Below, piece after piece: positions 62,530 through 64,000 of a stretch of 64,000 nucleotides of DNA. The notes below the pieces were generated by a model. It saw only the letters and a program-made list of their open reading frames with translations, was not told the origin of the DNA and made no database searches. The stretch covers positions 1,190,500-1,254,499 of the forward strand of contig BCKK01000003.1 in the NCBI GenBank assembly GCA_001600615.1. The letters are read 5' to 3'. The DNA is from Dioszegia crocea. Taxonomy: Eukaryota; Basidiomycota; Tremellomycetes; Tremellales; Bulleribasidiaceae. The position numbers and the translations under genes are program-made. Positions within the stretch are counted from its first letter, which is position 1. The number at the start of each line of letters is the position of its first letter.

Positions 62530-62596
62530 TCAACCCTCCAAGTCCCATCCGCTGATGATATCCCTGTACCATCGCACGCCTCCTGCACCCTGCTCC
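62345..62596. repeat. 126-bp tandem duplication covering the VPS36 stop codon
   Basis: Unit A (62345-62470) and unit B (62471-62596) align at constant offset 126: AGGTTGTCTC at 62351 and 62477, GGAATGGATCA at 62396 and 62522, GATATCCCTG at 62431 and 62557. They differ at several places, so the event is not recent. Unit B holds the last VPS36 codons and stop; unit A repeats them, including the TGA, downstream. Confidence 0.85.
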
Positions 62597-64000
62597 GCTT
62601 GGCCATCCCGGACGATTCCTTCGACTCCCGTCTCTCTGCCTCCGAGTGGCGCATCCAATCGCTCAATCTCTTCCATCAACTCTTTGGCGAGTCCGATGGC
62701 TAGTCCCTCATACCCGGCAATCTCAATCAGACTGAGACTCTTCTCCGTCGCTTCGGTGGAGTCTGGGGCGAGGAGATCCAGTATGCGGGAGAGAATGTTG
62801 GGCGGAGAGTACGTCGGAGAGTACAGTACTTTAAGGGCAGAAGGTAGAGTTCTTAGTCGAATGGGAGGGGAGCTGTGATCGCTCAGGAAGGGAAGGATGG
62901 AGATGAGAGTTGATGGTGACAGCAGCGCTATACAGGTCAGCTTTGGCTCCAAACTTAAGAAAGCGAACTCACCAACGCCCCTGGCCCGCATCCACAAACC
63001 CCAAACCTCATCTAGTCCAATGACACCCCTACCCTTGCTTCCCACCATCAACCCCTCCACTTCTCTACCATTTCCCTTCTGCCCCGAATGACCCGTAAGC
63101 AACGCACCGAGCTCTTTTGCTAAACCTTCGAGGTATTCCCGATCGCTCCGAACCATGTCGCTGGTTAGAGCAGGAGCTGGGAGACCAAGCTGAACCAGAG
63201 ATGTCCGGATAAGCGTGGCTTCTTCTTCCTGCCGAGCCTTGTCCGCTCCACCAGTGGGTGGATTGAGTCGCTGCTGAGTGAGAAGTTTCTCGTTGAGCGA
63301 TTGAGCGAGCTTGACCATTTCGCCAGCTCGGACCATGAGGACTTCCAGATCGGCGAAAGCGGATGAGACGTTGGCCGAGCGATTCTTTGCATCGAGGGAG
63401 ATTGTCTGCAGGATGCCGTCTGTATGATCAGCGACGGCTGTCGAGAATACATACCGATACCAGAAGCACGAGGGGTCGTAGTCCCGCTTGGGTCGCCGCT
63501 CATGCTATTGCGGTTTGTTGCTGCCTGAAGATGTTAGTTCGATGCAGGCCGTGTAGCCGTACGATGCTCACCTGTCTCTCCCACGCTTTCTGACCGAGTA
63601 CACTCTTCAACTTGGCATAGGCCACTTTCTCGCCGCCCTTCCTGAAGCTCAACCGGACGATGTCCATCTTCCCATCGTCCGCTGGAGTAAGGCTAGGTGT
63701 CGGCCTTGCACCACCGCCAGCGGCCGAGACAACAGCTGGTCGAGGCAGTGGTGTCGAGCAGATCTCACACGACCTCATTGAAGGGTGATTCACAAAAGTG
63801 CAAGCTGGACAAGCGATCTTGGCAGCAGGTCCGGACGCCGCACCGCCGTTGCTCGTAGTCCCGAGACCAGACGAGTCCGAGCCTGTAGCGGCAGACGAAA
63901 CAGTCGTCTCCTGAGTCGATCGTCGCTTGGCCGACGTCCCGACAGACGGTGGTCCAGGCGTGCCCGACCGACTATGCGGTATCCGGTCCTTTCCGACCCC
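62530..64000 (-). CDS. VPS36: VPS36, ESCRT-II subunit (5' end beyond the window)
   Basis: Exons seen: 63572 to beyond 64000, 63455-63524, 62973-63419 and 62530-62927. The NZF zinc finger (ACPACTF and NHPSMRSCEICSTPL) is followed by the last part of the GLUE/PH domain (MDIVRLSFRKGGEKVAYAKL, LGQKAWER), the arrangement of yeast Vps36, where NZF fingers interrupt the GLUE domain. Next come helices with VSSAFADLEVLMVRAGEMVK and the EAP30/winged-helix part (LSRILDLL, IEIAGYEGLAIGLAKELMEE, RWYRDIISGWDL). ESCRT-II sorts ubiquitinated membrane proteins at endosomes; the GLUE/NZF region binds lipid and ubiquitin. Intron 63420-63454 is 35 nt. The first GLUE half lies outside the window. Confidence 0.93.

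Overview
The window looks like nuclear DNA of a basidiomycete fungus, most likely a tremellomycete (Cryptococcus/Kwoniella/Saitozyma-type). The evidence is dense genes cut by many introns of about 45-60 nt, GT-AG borders with a CTGAC/CTAAT-like branch point close to the acceptor, compact divergent and convergent spacing, and a modular Cys-rich metallothionein of the kind described from Cryptococcus. No prokaryotic, viral, transposon, rRNA, tRNA or CRISPR sequence was recognised. All gene models were spliced by hand from reading frame, splice consensus and family knowledge; most sum to an exact multiple of three.

Layout. 0-2.7 kb: two small uncharacterised paralogues. 2.6-6 kb: an EFM3/FAM86-type protein methyltransferase, ribosomal protein eL30, and the Tim14/Pam18 J-protein in a head-to-head pair with eL30. 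6-9 kb: a doubtful hypothetical gene and a secreted Gly/His-repeat protein. 9-16.4 kb: cytosolic isoleucyl-tRNA synthetase head-to-head with a very long AIR1/2-type zinc-knuckle protein. 16.4-21.2 kb: sparsely coding, with three unknown genes. 21.4-27 kb: an Aha1-type Hsp90 co-chaperone with an added C-terminal membrane segment, then a RasGEF that carries a degenerate small-GTPase domain. 27-33.4 kb: a mitochondrial-type membrane protein, an unknown Cys-containing protein and a lipid-droplet serine hydrolase (LDAH). 33.6-38 kb: a RAD5 (HIRAN-SNF2-RING) repair protein.

38.3-46.1 kb: four tandem paralogues of an F-box/LRR-like family. 46.5-50.3 kb: a bifunctional lysine-ketoglutarate reductase/saccharopine dehydrogenase, divergent from a low-complexity protein with a DUF1752-like motif. 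53.4 kb: TOM7 with a 10-nt microexon. 54.6-59.3 kb: an ABCC full transporter with an apparent frameshift in nucleotide-binding domain 1. 59.5-60.3 kb: the metallothionein. 60.6-64 kb: a LIM-domain protein and the 3' part of VPS36, whose C-terminal coding end is tandemly duplicated into its 3' flank.

Most of the window is housekeeping genes (translation, mitochondrial import, chaperone, ESCRT, DNA damage tolerance) broken by lineage-specific islands (0-2 kb, 16-21 kb, 38-46 kb). The least expected items are the membrane-tailed Aha1, the GTPase-RasGEF fusion, the F-box-like array, the exon-per-module metallothionein, and several introns of only 31-38 nt. No clearly new multi-gene system was found.
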